A stretch of 64,000 nt of DNA from an uncultured Lysobacteraceae bacterium (GTDB lineage Bacteria > Pseudomonadota > Gammaproteobacteria > Xanthomonadales > Xanthomonadaceae). Of the stretch, positions 34,684-43,548 are shown piece by piece. Below the pieces are notes generated by a model, which saw only the letters and a list, made by a program, of their open reading frames with translations, searched no databases and was not told the DNA's origin. Numbering within the stretch: the first letter of the stretch is position 1; the number at the start of each line of letters is the position of its first letter. The translations under genes and the position numbers were made by a program. Where the stretch lies: assembly GCA_936911875.1 (NCBI GenBank), contig CAKZGB010000013.1:32577-96576 (forward strand). The letters run 5' to 3'.

Positions 34684-35465
34684 CCGCCGCCACTGACGTT
34701 ACTGACATTGCCGCGTCGACAACACCGGTCGGCACTCCGCAACTGTCGGTCGTAGTGCCGGTCCACAACGAACGCGACAACGTGCGTCCGTTAGTGCAGG
34801 AAATCGTCGCGGCCTTACGCGGCCTGCTGCCGTTCGAAATCATTTATGTCGATGACACCAGCACCGACGACACCGTCGAAGTCCTGCAGGCCCTGCAGAA
34901 AGAGGTGCCGGAGCTGCGCGTCATTCGCCACCTGACCAACGCAGGGCAGAGCACCGCCGTGCGCAACGGCGTCAAAGCCGCTCGCTCGCCGTGGATCGCC
35001 ACCTTAGATGGCGATGGCCAGAACGACCCCGCCGACATCCCCAAGCTGCTGGCAAAACGGGACGCGTCGGCCGATGCTTCGCTCAAGATGTTTGCGGGCT
35101 GGCGCGTGTCGCGGCAGGACAGTGGCTCCAAGCGATGGGCCTCCAAGTGGGCCAATGCCATCCGCTCTCGCATGCTGCGCGATGAGACCCCGGACACCGG
35201 TTGCGGCATCAAGCTGTTCGAGCGCGAGGCGTTCCTGGAACTGCCGCACTTCAACCACATGCACCGCTACCTGCCGGCGCTAATGCAGCGCGCAGGCTAC
35301 CGCAGCGTCTCAGTCCCCGTGAATCATCGCCACCGCACCGCCGGCGTCTCCAAGTACAACAATCTCAATCGTGCCCTGGTCGGCATCACGGATCTGCGCG
35401 GGGTCGCCTGGCTGATAAAGCGCGGCAAGGTTACCGCCACAGAAGAGCTGTGGCGTCGTAACTAG
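34680..35465 (+). CDS. GT2 glycosyltransferase (dolichol/polyprenol-phosphate mannosyltransferase type)
   Basis: A 261-residue GT-A fold transferase: LSVVVPVHNERDNV at the N-terminus, the nucleotide-binding YVDDTSTDDT, and the metal-site ATLDGDGQNDP. The C-terminal GITDLRGVAWLIKR lacks the two membrane helices of GtrB-like members, leaving a soluble enzyme. Such proteins load a sugar onto polyprenyl phosphate. It is coupled to parB by a 4-base overlap and lies upstream of a LAB_N protein, a pair often used in lipid A or O-antigen modification. Confidence 0.83.
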   Translation: MTAATDVTDIAASTTPVGTPQLSVVVPVHNERDNVRPLVQEIVAALRGLLPFEIIYVDDTSTDDTVEVLQALQKEVPELRVIRHLTNAGQSTAVRNGVKAARSPWIATLDGDGQNDPADIPKLLAKRDASADASLKMFAGWRVSRQDSGSKRWASKWANAIRSRMLRDETPDTGCGIKLFEREAFLELPHFNHMHRYLPALMQRAGYRSVSVPVNHRHRTAGVSKYNNLNRALVGITDLRGVAWLIKRGKVTATEELWRRN

Positions 35466-35736
35466 AAAATGGGATTTGGTAAATGGTTTGGCTCGGACCT
35501 GATATAGGCCCCGTAAGAAGCACTAACCCCGTGAGGTAGTAAATGGTAAATCGGAGTTGGTAAATGGTTTGCCGGCCAGCCGATACAGGCCCGGTAAGTA
35601 GCACTAACCCCGTTGCAGTGGCTCCTGCTTTTGCTTTTGCTGTTGCTTTTCACCAATTACCAAATCCCATTTACCATTTCCGGGCTGTTGCCTTTGCTTT
35701 TTCACCATTTACTAAATCCCATTTACCATTTACTAA
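35466..35736. repeat. AT-rich intergenic repeat cluster (GGTAAATGG / TTTACC and TTTGC units)
   Basis: A 57-base direct repeat, about 85 percent identical by eye, occurs at 35476-35532 and 35557-35613; each copy starts TTGGTAAATGGTTTG and ends CACTAACCCCGT. After it comes a TTTGC-rich tract (35628-35650), then two inverted copies of the CCAAATCCCATTTACCAT type (35653-35680, 35703-35735). No gene is supported here. The last unit ends directly at the LAB_N start codon. Confidence 0.8.
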
Positions 35737-36081
35737 ATGAACGACATTATTCCCTGGCTCGAATGGACCGGCATCCACATGTCCGGCTGGAAGCTCATCG
35801 GCTGGGTAGGCGCCCTGATGTTCGGTTCGCGCTGGCTGGTCCAGTTCGTTGCGACCAAGCGGGCGGGCAAGCCCACGATCCCGCGGGCGTTCTGGTACAT
35901 GTCGCTGGTGGGTTCGGCCATGACCCTGGCGTATTTCGTGTTCTCGCCTAAGCAGGACTCGGTCGGCGTGCTGCAGAACCTGTTCCCGGGCTTCACGGCC
36001 GCATATTCGCTGTATGCCGACATCCGGCACCGCGGCTGGCGCCGCGACAAGCTGCCCGAAACCCAGCCGCCCCAAGCCTAA
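35737..36081 (+). CDS. LAB_N (lipid A disaccharide synthase N-terminal domain) membrane protein
   Basis: A 114-residue membrane protein with the LAB_N fold, as in the N-terminus of some LpxB proteins and in stand-alone partners of GT2 enzymes. Motifs include WKLIGWVGALMFGSRWLVQF, FWYMSLVGSAMTLAYFVFSPKQDSVGVLQN (shown in part: FWYMSLVGSAM) and LYADIRHRG. It is separated from the GT2 gene by a repeat cluster. The usual third partner, an ArnT-like transferase, is absent here; rpmB follows. Confidence 0.85.
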   Translation: MNDIIPWLEWTGIHMSGWKLIGWVGALMFGSRWLVQFVATKRAGKPTIPRAFWYMSLVGSAMTLAYFVFSPKQDSVGVLQNLFPGFTAAYSLYADIRHRGWRRDKLPETQPPQA

Positions 36082-36414
36082 CCCCGCCCGAACCCGGACC
36101 GCGGCGGTACCTAAGCCGCCACCGGACAAATGGTTTCCGTCGTCATGGCGCCCATCTCGCCACCGGAGCGACCGGGTTCAGTCGCCGTCATGGCACCCAT
36201 TCCGCCCCAAAACCGTCAGGCGCCACCACCATTTACCATTTCCCCCTCACCATTTTCCATTTACCGCTCTAAGTGGTTGACTAGAAAGGAAAACCAAGGC
36301 ATCATAGCGGGCTCACTGCGTAAAAAGTGCCTTCGACAGGGGTCGATTGGGCTGCGGTGGGGCCGCCGCTCTCCGGGCTATGGGGAGCATCATCAGACAT
36401 TACCGAGGTGCGTT
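36082..36414. other. Intergenic region with repeats and the likely rpmB promoter
   Basis: About 330 bases between LAB_N and rpmB with no supported gene. It holds two ATGGCNCCCAT repeats (36145-36205) and ACCATTT/TTTACC units at 36227-36264 of the same kind as 35.5-35.7 kb, then the promoter candidate at 36277. Confidence 0.6.
36277..36305 (+). promoter_or_regulatory. Candidate sigma-70 promoter for rpmB-rpmG
   Basis: TTGACT and CATCAT with a 17-base spacer, 110 bases upstream of rpmB. The -35 is good and the -10 weak. Confidence 0.4.
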
Positions 36415-36651
36415 ATGTCAAAAGTATGCCAAGTCACCGGCAAGCGTACGGTCACGGGTAACAACGTGTCCCACGCCATGAACAAAACCCGTCGCCGCTT
36501 TATGCCGAACCTGCACGAACGCAAGTTCTGGGTCGCCAGCGAAAACCGCTGGATCAAGCTGCGTGTTTCCACTGCTGCCATGCGCACCATCGACAAGAAC
36601 GGTATCGATTCCGTGCTGGCCGATCTCCGCGCTCGCGGCGAAAAGATCTGA
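36415..36651 (+). CDS. rpmB: 50S ribosomal protein L28
   Basis: A 78-residue L28 beginning MSKVCQVTGKRTVTGNNVSHAMNKTRRRFMPN, given here only in part (MSKVCQVTGKRTVTGNNVSH), with the closing RTIDKNGIDSVLADLRARG typical of the family. The ribosome site GAGG is 7 bases upstream of the ATG. rpmG follows after 19 bases, the usual rpmB-rpmG pair. Confidence 0.97.
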   Translation: MSKVCQVTGKRTVTGNNVSHAMNKTRRRFMPNLHERKFWVASENRWIKLRVSTAAMRTIDKNGIDSVLADLRARGEKI

Positions 36652-36670
36652 TTTTTAAGGAGATATCGCC

Positions 36671-36835
36671 ATGGCTTCCAAGCGTGACAAGATCCGCCTG
36701 ATCTCTTCCGAAGGCACCGGTCATTTCTACACGACCGACAAGAACAAGAAGAACACCCCGGGCAAGATGGAGATCAAGAAGTACGATCCCGTCGTCCGTA
36801 AGCACGTGATCTACAAGGAAGGCAAGATCAAGTAA
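36671..36835 (+). CDS. rpmG: 50S ribosomal protein L33
   Basis: A 54-residue L33, MASKRDKIRLISSEGTGHFY to YDPVVRKHVIYKEGKIK. It lacks the four zinc-ligand cysteines, so it is the C-minus (zinc-independent) form. An AAGGAGA ribosome site lies 8-9 bases upstream of the ATG. It is co-transcribed with rpmB and followed by a terminator. Confidence 0.97.
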   Translation: MASKRDKIRLISSEGTGHFYTTDKNKKNTPGKMEIKKYDPVVRKHVIYKEGKIK

Positions 36836-36885
36836 TCGCAACCCGATTACCCAGTGCCCGGCTTCGCATCCTGCCAGTCCGGACC

Positions 36886-36910
36886 AACCCGCCCGCGTGG
36901 CGGGTTTTTT
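36886..36910 (+). terminator. Rho-independent terminator of rpmB-rpmG
   Basis: An 8-bp stem AACCCGCC/GGCGGGTT (loop CGCGT) followed by TTTT, 50 bases past the rpmG stop. Confidence 0.9.
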
Positions 36911-37043
36911 GATGCTTGCAGTAACACCTCATGAACGGCAATAGCGTCGCCGCTTCAAAAATCACGGAATTCTCACCTCTAAACTGGCATCCTCAATCCA
37001 TACCGACAGCACACACGGGCGTAGCCTGCAGGAGGAGAATCCC

Positions 37044-37550
37044 ATGATTGGCAAGAACGTTAAGACCGATGGTTCCACAAACGATTTGGCTAGCCTGATT
37101 GGCAACTTCCACACTGCGATGCTAGTGACGATGACGGCGGAAGGCAAGCACATTTCACGCCCCATGTCTCCGCTGGGCGACGGGTTCACTGGAGAACTTT
37201 GGTTCAGCGCAGACCGTCACAGTAATGTCGTCTGCGAGATCAACGCTCAGCCCCAAGTCAATATCGCCTTTATGGACGAAGGCAAGTCCAACTACGTTTC
37301 TGCTTCTGGCACCGCCCAACAGGTTGACGACCCGGCTAAAGTCGAAGAACTGTGGAACCCGATCATGAATTCGTGGTTCGAAGGAAAAAATGACCCCAAA
37401 CTGACCCTCATCAAAGTTGAGGTCAGCTCGGCTGAGTACTGGGATGGCCCGGGCAATCTGATCAGCAAGGCCGCCTATCTGATCGGCTCCGCCATCACCG
37501 GCAACCACGAGATCCTTTCAGAACATAAAACAATTAAGAACCCGGGCTAA
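37044..37550 (+). CDS. Pyridoxamine 5'-phosphate oxidase-family (general stress protein 26-like) protein
   Basis: A 168-residue protein of the flavin-binding split-barrel family: LIGNFHTAMLVTMTAEGKHISRPM, GELWFSADRHSNVVCEINAQPQVNIAF, and YVSASGTAQQVDDPAKVEELW. The spacing matches general stress protein FMN/F420-binding members, where the role is uncertain. An AGGAGGAGA ribosome site sits 6-7 bases before the ATG. It stands alone ahead of the ligase-associated cassette, separated by 13 bases. Confidence 0.83.
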   Translation: MIGKNVKTDGSTNDLASLIGNFHTAMLVTMTAEGKHISRPMSPLGDGFTGELWFSADRHSNVVCEINAQPQVNIAFMDEGKSNYVSASGTAQQVDDPAKVEELWNPIMNSWFEGKNDPKLTLIKVEVSSAEYWDGPGNLISKAAYLIGSAITGNHEILSEHKTIKNPG

Positions 37551-37563
37551 GAGCACGGTTCAT

Positions 37564-38559
37564 ATGGCAAGCGATCTGATCGTCATGTCGCCGGCCGGAC
37601 TGTACTGTCCGGTCGGCGATTTTCATATCGACCCTTGGCGAGCGGTCCCGACGGCAGTCATCACCCATGGTCACTCTGATCATTCGCGCGGCGGCATGGG
37701 TCGTTATATTACCGCAGACGAAGGTGTACCTATATTGCGTTCCCGCTTGGGCGAGGTAGAGGTCCGCGGCCTCGCTTATGGCGCTAGCATTGAACTGGGT
37801 GACGTGCGCATCTCCTTGCATCCTGCAGGGCATGTGCTCGGTTCCGCGCAGGTGCGCATCGAATCCGCGGGAGAGGTGTGGGTCGTGTCGGGGGACTACA
37901 AGCGGCAGGCAGACCCTTCGTGCCGGGCCTTTGAACCGGTCGAATGCGATGTGTTCGTCACCGAAAGCACGTTTGCGCTGCCGGTGTATCGCTGGCCCGA
38001 CACAGCAGCGGTGGTGGCGGAGATCATTGCATGGCGTGACGAATGCGGACAACGCGGTGAAGCGGCGGTGCTGTACTGCTACGCGCTCGGCAAGGCGCAA
38101 CGGTTGCTGGCTGAAATCGCGCAACTCGACGCGAAGCCCGTGTACGTGCACGGCGCGCTCGAAGCGGGCAATGCCATCTATCGGGAAGCCGGGGTGCCGA
38201 TTGCACCGACAATTGGCGTAACGTCCGTCGTTAAGGGACACTCGTTTACGGGTGAGTTGATCATGGCACCACCTTCGGCTGCGGGTACACCTTGGCTCCG
38301 CCGGTTCGGCAAGATGCAGCAGGGTTTTGCCTCGGGCTGGATGCGATTGCGCGGTAATCGGCGTCGACGCAACATGGACCGCGGCTTTGTGGTCTCCGAT
38401 CATGCGGACTGGTACGGTCTGCTGAAGTCGATTGATCAGTCGCGCGCTCGGCGGGTGATCGCCATGCACGGGTATTCGGATGCGCTGGCCAGGCACTTGA
38501 AGGATAAAGGTCTCGCCTGCGAACGCTTTCCGGACAGCCGTCCCGAGGCGGACGAATGA
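37564..38559 (+). CDS. Ligase-associated DNA exonuclease (metallo-beta-lactamase fold)
   Basis: A 331-residue MBL/beta-CASP nuclease. The metal-binding HGHSDHSRGG motif is near residue 36, followed by the His of LHPAGHVLGSAQ, the Asp of VVSGDYKRQADP and the late SDHADWYG and AMHGYSD. It is gene 1 of a four-gene cassette: exonuclease, ATP-dependent ligase, Lhr-type helicase and phosphoesterase. The cassette is conserved and thought to act in DNA damage repair. Its stop overlaps the ligase start by ATGA. Confidence 0.9.
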   Translation: MASDLIVMSPAGLYCPVGDFHIDPWRAVPTAVITHGHSDHSRGGMGRYITADEGVPILRSRLGEVEVRGLAYGASIELGDVRISLHPAGHVLGSAQVRIESAGEVWVVSGDYKRQADPSCRAFEPVECDVFVTESTFALPVYRWPDTAAVVAEIIAWRDECGQRGEAAVLYCYALGKAQRLLAEIAQLDAKPVYVHGALEAGNAIYREAGVPIAPTIGVTSVVKGHSFTGELIMAPPSAAGTPWLRRFGKMQQGFASGWMRLRGNRRRRNMDRGFVVSDHADWYGLLKSIDQSRARRVIAMHGYSDALARHLKDKGLACERFPDSRPEADE

Positions 38560-40166
38560 AAAAATTTGCCGACCTGTACTTGCGTCTGGACCGCTTGACC
38601 GCCACCAACGACAAGCGCGCGGCGCTGGTTAACTATCTGCGTTCGGCTCCGGAGGCGGATATCGCCTGGGCTGTGCACTTGCTGCGCGGCGGCAAAGTGG
38701 GTGGCGCACGGGCGCGAATTGCGTCGTCAGGTGAACTGCGAGAGTGGGCGGCGGAAGCGGCAAACATCGAACCGTGGTTGTTCGAGGAAAGCTATCATCA
38801 CGTGGGTGATCTCGCTGAAACGATAACCTTGCTGCTCGACGGGGTGTCGCGTGAAGCCGGCGTGCGTGTCGATTCGCTCGCCGAGCTGATCGAGCGGGGC
38901 CTGATGGAAGTGGCGAATAAGGACGCCGCCGTGCGCAAGTCTTTTATCACCTCGGCATGGCGCGAATTGCCTGCTGATCAACTGTTTGTGTTCAACAAGT
39001 TGCTGACGGGCGCGCTACGCGTCGGCGTGTCGGGCGGTTTGGTGCAGCAGGCAGTGAGCGAATGGACCGAACTCGACGCCGCTGTCATTGCCCAACGCCT
39101 GATCGGCAAATGGGAACCCACCGCCGCATTTGTGCACGCGCTGCGCGGACCGCCGGACGGCGAGATGGACCGCACGCGTCCTTACCCGTTTTTTCTTGCC
39201 TCGCCCATCGAAAAGGACGTCGCAGAGCTCGGCCCTATTGAGGACTGGTTGCTAGAGTGGAAATGGGATGGTATCCGTCTGCAGCTGATTCGGCGCGGGA
39301 ACAAAGTGGTGCCATGGTCGCGAGGCGAAGAGCGAATGGACGGTCGCTTTCCCGAGCTCGAGGACGCCGCAGCGGCGTTGCGGCACGACGTAGTGCTAGA
39401 CGGGGAACTGCTGGCATGGTTGCCTGGCCACGAAGCGCCCGCACCGTTTAGCGTCCTGCAGACGCGGATCCATCGGCTCAAGCCTTCAGCAAAGTTAATT
39501 GCAAAGGCGCCCGTTCGAATGCAGTGTTATGACCTGCTGGAGCTCGATGGCCGCGACCTGCGTGAGCTACCGCTGAGGCAACGCCGGAGCCTGCTAGACA
39601 AGGTGATCGCCGACGCCCCGGCCGTCTTTACACTCTCGCCGGTGCTTGCCGCCAACGACTGGCAAAAAGCGGCGCATATTCGTAAGCGGGCGCGCGAACT
39701 CGGTGTCGAAGGCCTGATGCTCAAGCGTCGCGACTCGGTCTATGGCATCGGCCGCAAACGCGGGGACTGGTGGAAATGGAAGATCGATCCCCTCACCATA
39801 GACGCGGTGCTGATTTACGCGCAGTCGGGTCATGGCCGCCGCAGCGCGCTCTACACCGACTACACGTTCGCGTTGGACGACGGGCAGGGCAACCTAGTGC
39901 CAGTCGCCAAGGCGTACTCGGGACTGACCGACAAGGAAATTCTGGAGCTTGACCGCTGGATCCGGGCCAACACCACGGAGCGCTTCGGGCCCGTGCGTGC
40001 CGTCAAGCCGCAACGTGTTTTTGAGATTGCCTTCGAAGGCGTCAACAAGTCGTCGCGTCACAAGTCCGGCGTGGCCGTGCGGTTTCCGCGCATCGTGCGC
40101 GAACGGACGGACAAGCAAGTCGAAGACGCGGATACCCTTGCCAGCTTGCAGGCGTTGGCGCAATGA
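38556..40166 (+). CDS. ATP-dependent DNA ligase, ligase-associated cassette type
   Basis: A 536-residue ligase: an N-terminal DNA-binding domain (to about residue 200), the adenylation domain with the nucleophile Lys in WKWDGIRLQL, motif III in VVLDGELLAW, motif IV GVEGLMLKRRDS, motif V WWKWK, and the OB domain ending in FEIAFEGVNKSSRHKSGVAVRFPR. It seals nicks using ATP. It overlaps both its neighbours by 4 bases (ATGA), so the cassette is translated as a unit. Confidence 0.92.
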   Translation: MKKFADLYLRLDRLTATNDKRAALVNYLRSAPEADIAWAVHLLRGGKVGGARARIASSGELREWAAEAANIEPWLFEESYHHVGDLAETITLLLDGVSREAGVRVDSLAELIERGLMEVANKDAAVRKSFITSAWRELPADQLFVFNKLLTGALRVGVSGGLVQQAVSEWTELDAAVIAQRLIGKWEPTAAFVHALRGPPDGEMDRTRPYPFFLASPIEKDVAELGPIEDWLLEWKWDGIRLQLIRRGNKVVPWSRGEERMDGRFPELEDAAAALRHDVVLDGELLAWLPGHEAPAPFSVLQTRIHRLKPSAKLIAKAPVRMQCYDLLELDGRDLRELPLRQRRSLLDKVIADAPAVFTLSPVLAANDWQKAAHIRKRARELGVEGLMLKRRDSVYGIGRKRGDWWKWKIDPLTIDAVLIYAQSGHGRRSALYTDYTFALDDGQGNLVPVAKAYSGLTDKEILELDRWIRANTTERFGPVRAVKPQRVFEIAFEGVNKSSRHKSGVAVRFPRIVRERTDKQVEDADTLASLQALAQ

Positions 40167-42586
40167 ACCCGCTGCGGGATTGGTTTAAGGCCAACGGCTG
40201 GCGCGTCGCCGCGTTTCAGAAAGAGGCGTGGGATGCCTTCGCAAAGGGACGTGACGGTCTGATCCTGAGTCCGACCGGCAGCGGCAAGACACTGGCCGCG
40301 ATCGGCGGTCCGCTGCTCAAGGCGCTTACCGACAGACACCGCAAAGGCAGCGCATTGCGCGTGCTGTGGATCACGCCGTTACGGGCTTTGGCCGCGGATA
40401 CGGCGCAGGCCTTGCGCAAGCCCGTGGGTGCACTGCTGCCGGAGTGGGAAGTGGTAACGCGAACCGGCGACAGCGGCGCGCGCGAGCGGCGCGTCACGCG
40501 ACAAGGCAAGGCCGCGGTGGTCATCATTACGCCCGAGTCGCTGGCGCTACAGATCAGCTATCCCGAGGCGCGCGACATCTTTGCCAATCTGGACGCGATC
40601 ATCGTCGACGAATGGCATGAGCTACTCGACAGCAAACGCGGTGCCTTGCTCCAACTGACGCTCAACCGTGTGCGCAGCTACGCACCGGGCGCGCGTTGCT
40701 GGGGACTTTCCGCCAGTGTCGGTAACCCGCACGAGGCCGCGCAGGTCCTATTTCCTGCGGCGAACGAGCCATTGCTGATTGGCCTAGGCGCCCCGCGCGA
40801 CCTGAAACTGAAAACCCTGTTGCCGCAGCGGGGGCACCGCTTCCCGTGGGCCGGGCACCTTGGACTGGCCCAACTCCAGCAAGTCCACCGTGCCCTGGAC
40901 GGGGCCCGCACCAGCATTCTCTTCACCAATACGCGGTCGCAGGCCGAGCTGTGGCACCGGGCCTTGAGCAGTATCTGGATGGACGATCCCGCGACCTTGG
41001 TGCTACACCATGGATCGCTATCCATGGAACTGCGCCATGAGGTGGAGGAAGGCATCCGCAGCGGCACGGTTCGCTGCGTGGTGGCGACATCCAGTCTCGA
41101 CCTGGGCGTGGATTTTCCTTCGGTCGATCAAGTTTTTCAGGTCGGCAGCCCAAAGGGCTTGTCCCGCCTGCTGCAGCGCGGCGGCCGCGCACGTCACCGC
41201 CCCGGCGAAAAGGGCATCGTGCATTGTGTGCCGACCCATGCGATGGAGCTCGCCGAATTCGCCGCTGCCCGCGAGGCGCTCAAACGCGGCGACATCGAGT
41301 CGCGCACGCCCCCGGTCCTGCCGCTTGACGTGCTCGCGCAACACTGCGTGACCATCGCCGTTGCTGAGGGGTTTGCTGCGGACGAGCTGTATGACGAGGT
41401 CATACGGACCCATGCGTTCCGGAATCTGACGCACGAGCAGTTCCGCAAGGTGCTGAACTTTATCGTCCGCGGTGGCGAGGCTTTGGAGCACTACCCCGAA
41501 TATCGGCGCGTCTTACCGGATGAGCAGGGCGCGTATCGCATCACCGACCGTAAGATGGCTAACCGTCACCGCCTTTCGATCGGCACGATAACCGCCTATG
41601 GCGCGATGCAAGTGCGCTTTGCGAAGGGTGGTCACCTCGGCTCGATCGAGGAACAATTTATCGTCAAGCTACGCCCGCGCGATGTCTTTCACTTCGCGGG
41701 TAAGACGCTCGAGCTAGTGCAGGTGCGTGACATGACGGCCTTCGTGCGGGTGGCGCGCAAGCGCGTCGACGGAACGGTCCCGCGCTGGGAGGGGGGCAAG
41801 ATGCCAATGTCCACCCGGCTTGCCAAATGGGTCGAGCGGGCCCTGTCGGGTGAGTTGCCGGCCGCTCCCGAGCTGCACGCGCTGCAGCCGCTGCTTTCTC
41901 TCCAGAATGAGGTCTCGGCCACACCGCAGCCGGGCACGACGCTGGCGGAATGGATCCGCACGCGCGAGGGGCCGCAACTGTTCCTGTACCCGTTTTCCGG
42001 CCGCAGCGCTCACGAGGGTCTAGCCTCGCTGCTGGCCTTGCGCTGGGGACGTCACGAGCCCAATACCATTACCTTCGCGGTCAACGACTACGGTCTGGCC
42101 CTGCGCGGGTCGCCCCATTCCCAGATGGATGCAAGCCTGCTGCGGCGAATGCTGTCCCCCGAGCATTTTCTCCATGATCTGGCCGAATCCGTTAACCTGA
42201 CTGAAATGGCGCGCCGGCAATTCAGGGAGATTGCGCGCGTTGCCGGGCTGGTGTTTAATCTGCCGCCTGGCCGCGCCCCCCGCACTTTGCGGCAGCTCCA
42301 AGCTTCGTCCGGGCTCCTGTTTGACGTGCTGCAACGTTATGACCCGCAGCACATTCTGCTGGCGCAGGCGCGCCAAGAAGTGCTCGAGGTGCAGCTGGGA
42401 CTGGGCGCCTTGCGCGAGGCACTGACGCGCTGCAAGAACACCACCATCGACTGGCAGGAGCCGCCGCGTCTTACCCCCTTGTCGTTTCCGCTGTGGGCGG
42501 AAATGACTCGCGGAAGCCTTAGCACGGAGTCTTGGAAGACGCGCGTGGAACGTGCCGCCGCACAGCTGGAGCGCCACTATGCCTGA
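40163..42586 (+). CDS. Ligase-associated DEXH-box helicase (Lhr core type)
   Basis: An 807-residue superfamily 2 helicase. Motif I is LSPTGSGKTLAAIG, motif II VDEWHELLDSKRG (DEWH), motif III SASVGNPHEA, motif IV SILFTNTRSQAELWHRAL, motif V VATSSLDLGVDFPSVD and motif VI RLLQRGGRARHRPGE. The remaining 350 residues are the Lhr-specific winged-helix/beta-barrel core. It is coupled to the ligase (ATGA) and to the phosphoesterase, whose ATG lies 8 bases before its stop. Confidence 0.92.
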   Translation: MNPLRDWFKANGWRVAAFQKEAWDAFAKGRDGLILSPTGSGKTLAAIGGPLLKALTDRHRKGSALRVLWITPLRALAADTAQALRKPVGALLPEWEVVTRTGDSGARERRVTRQGKAAVVIITPESLALQISYPEARDIFANLDAIIVDEWHELLDSKRGALLQLTLNRVRSYAPGARCWGLSASVGNPHEAAQVLFPAANEPLLIGLGAPRDLKLKTLLPQRGHRFPWAGHLGLAQLQQVHRALDGARTSILFTNTRSQAELWHRALSSIWMDDPATLVLHHGSLSMELRHEVEEGIRSGTVRCVVATSSLDLGVDFPSVDQVFQVGSPKGLSRLLQRGGRARHRPGEKGIVHCVPTHAMELAEFAAAREALKRGDIESRTPPVLPLDVLAQHCVTIAVAEGFAADELYDEVIRTHAFRNLTHEQFRKVLNFIVRGGEALEHYPEYRRVLPDEQGAYRITDRKMANRHRLSIGTITAYGAMQVRFAKGGHLGSIEEQFIVKLRPRDVFHFAGKTLELVQVRDMTAFVRVARKRVDGTVPRWEGGKMPMSTRLAKWVERALSGELPAAPELHALQPLLSLQNEVSATPQPGTTLAEWIRTREGPQLFLYPFSGRSAHEGLASLLALRWGRHEPNTITFAVNDYGLALRGSPHSQMDASLLRRMLSPEHFLHDLAESVNLTEMARRQFREIARVAGLVFNLPPGRAPRTLRQLQASSGLLFDVLQRYDPQHILLAQARQEVLEVQLGLGALREALTRCKNTTIDWQEPPRLTPLSFPLWAEMTRGSLSTESWKTRVERAAAQLERHYA

Positions 42587-43241
42587 CCGTCTCACAGGGC
42601 AGTTTGGGCCCCATTGTCTGACTTTTCTAGCCGAACGGGCCCTCTGGTGGCCCGAGCGGCGACGTTTAATCATTGCCGACCTGCATCTGGGCAAGGACGA
42701 GATCTTCCGCCGCGCCGGCATTGCCGTGCCGCGCGGCGGCACTGACGAGGACTTGCGGCGGCTCTCGCGCCTCCTGACCGACACGTCCGCAGCCGAGCTG
42801 TGGATCGCTGGCGACCTGACGCATGACCGCCACCTGCGCAGGGAGTTCGTGACTCTGTGGCAACGCCTTCTTGAGTCGCATCCGGCCGTCCGCACCACAC
42901 TGATCCGAGGCAACCACGACCGCGACCTACCGACCGCGCCGCTCGCCATTGAGTCCGTTACCGGTCGGATCCACGACAGTGGGATCATGGTGGGACACGA
43001 TTCGCCCGATCCCTCGTTCGAAGGGGTTTCCATCACCGGTCACATGCACCCCAAGGTGAGCGTGCCTGGGCTGCCCGGCAAGTGGCCCGCGTTCCGCGTG
43101 CGCGCGCACGCCATCACGCTGCCTGCGTTCTCGCTATTCACCGGCGGTGTTCAGGTCGAACAGCACGACGGTTGGATCGCCTGCGTGCAAGGCGAGCTCG
43201 TGGACGGGCGTCTCTTTGAAAGCAACAGGAAGCTGAGATGA
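42579..43241 (+). CDS. pdeM: Ligase-associated metallophosphoesterase (PdeM type)
   Basis: A 220-residue calcineurin-like phosphoesterase with the four metal blocks: IIADLHLGKDE, WIAGDLTHDR, IRGNHDRDL and ITGHMHPKV. The start MPDRLTGQFGPH overlaps the helicase end by 8 bases and has a GGAG ribosome site. It is the fourth gene of the cassette. Its exact substrate is uncertain; nuclease or nucleotide phosphatase activity is likely. Confidence 0.9.
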   Translation: MPDRLTGQFGPHCLTFLAERALWWPERRRLIIADLHLGKDEIFRRAGIAVPRGGTDEDLRRLSRLLTDTSAAELWIAGDLTHDRHLRREFVTLWQRLLESHPAVRTTLIRGNHDRDLPTAPLAIESVTGRIHDSGIMVGHDSPDPSFEGVSITGHMHPKVSVPGLPGKWPAFRVRAHAITLPAFSLFTGGVQVEQHDGWIACVQGELVDGRLFESNRKLR

Positions 43242-43548
43242 CGCCCGACGGTATGCCGTCAACCGGCCCTGTCCACCGCGCCCTCGTCGAGGCTGCCGGT
43301 TGGGGTGCTCGCATCTCGTCACCGCTTTGTCTGGTGCCGTTACGCGTACCAATTTTCCACTAGGAAATTGGAAAAGCTCCACGTCATGATCGTTTGGTGT
43401 AGACAGACGCCGTATGATTTCTTACTATTTAGTTGTAGGATTCCGCTTCTGTTACACTCCGCCCAATAAGGCAACCGGCCGCGATTTAGGGTAATACCGC
43501 CGTGGTCGAGTGCCGGAGGCCAAAAACAACATTCGTTTAGGGTGGGAA
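43242..43548. other. Intergenic region ahead of the giant surface-protein operon
   Basis: About 300 bases, AT-richer than its flanks (for example TGATTTCTTACTATTTAG at 43417-43434), so probably carrying the promoter for the operon. TACACT at 43454-43459 is a possible -10, but no good -35 is 17 bases upstream. A small dyad ATTTTCC/GGAAAAG lies at 43351-43376. Confidence 0.5.

Noticed and set aside
35462..35656. 64-residue frame on the minus strand within the repeat cluster
   Set aside because: It is made of repeat units (PANHLPTPIYHLL-type twice) with no ribosome site.
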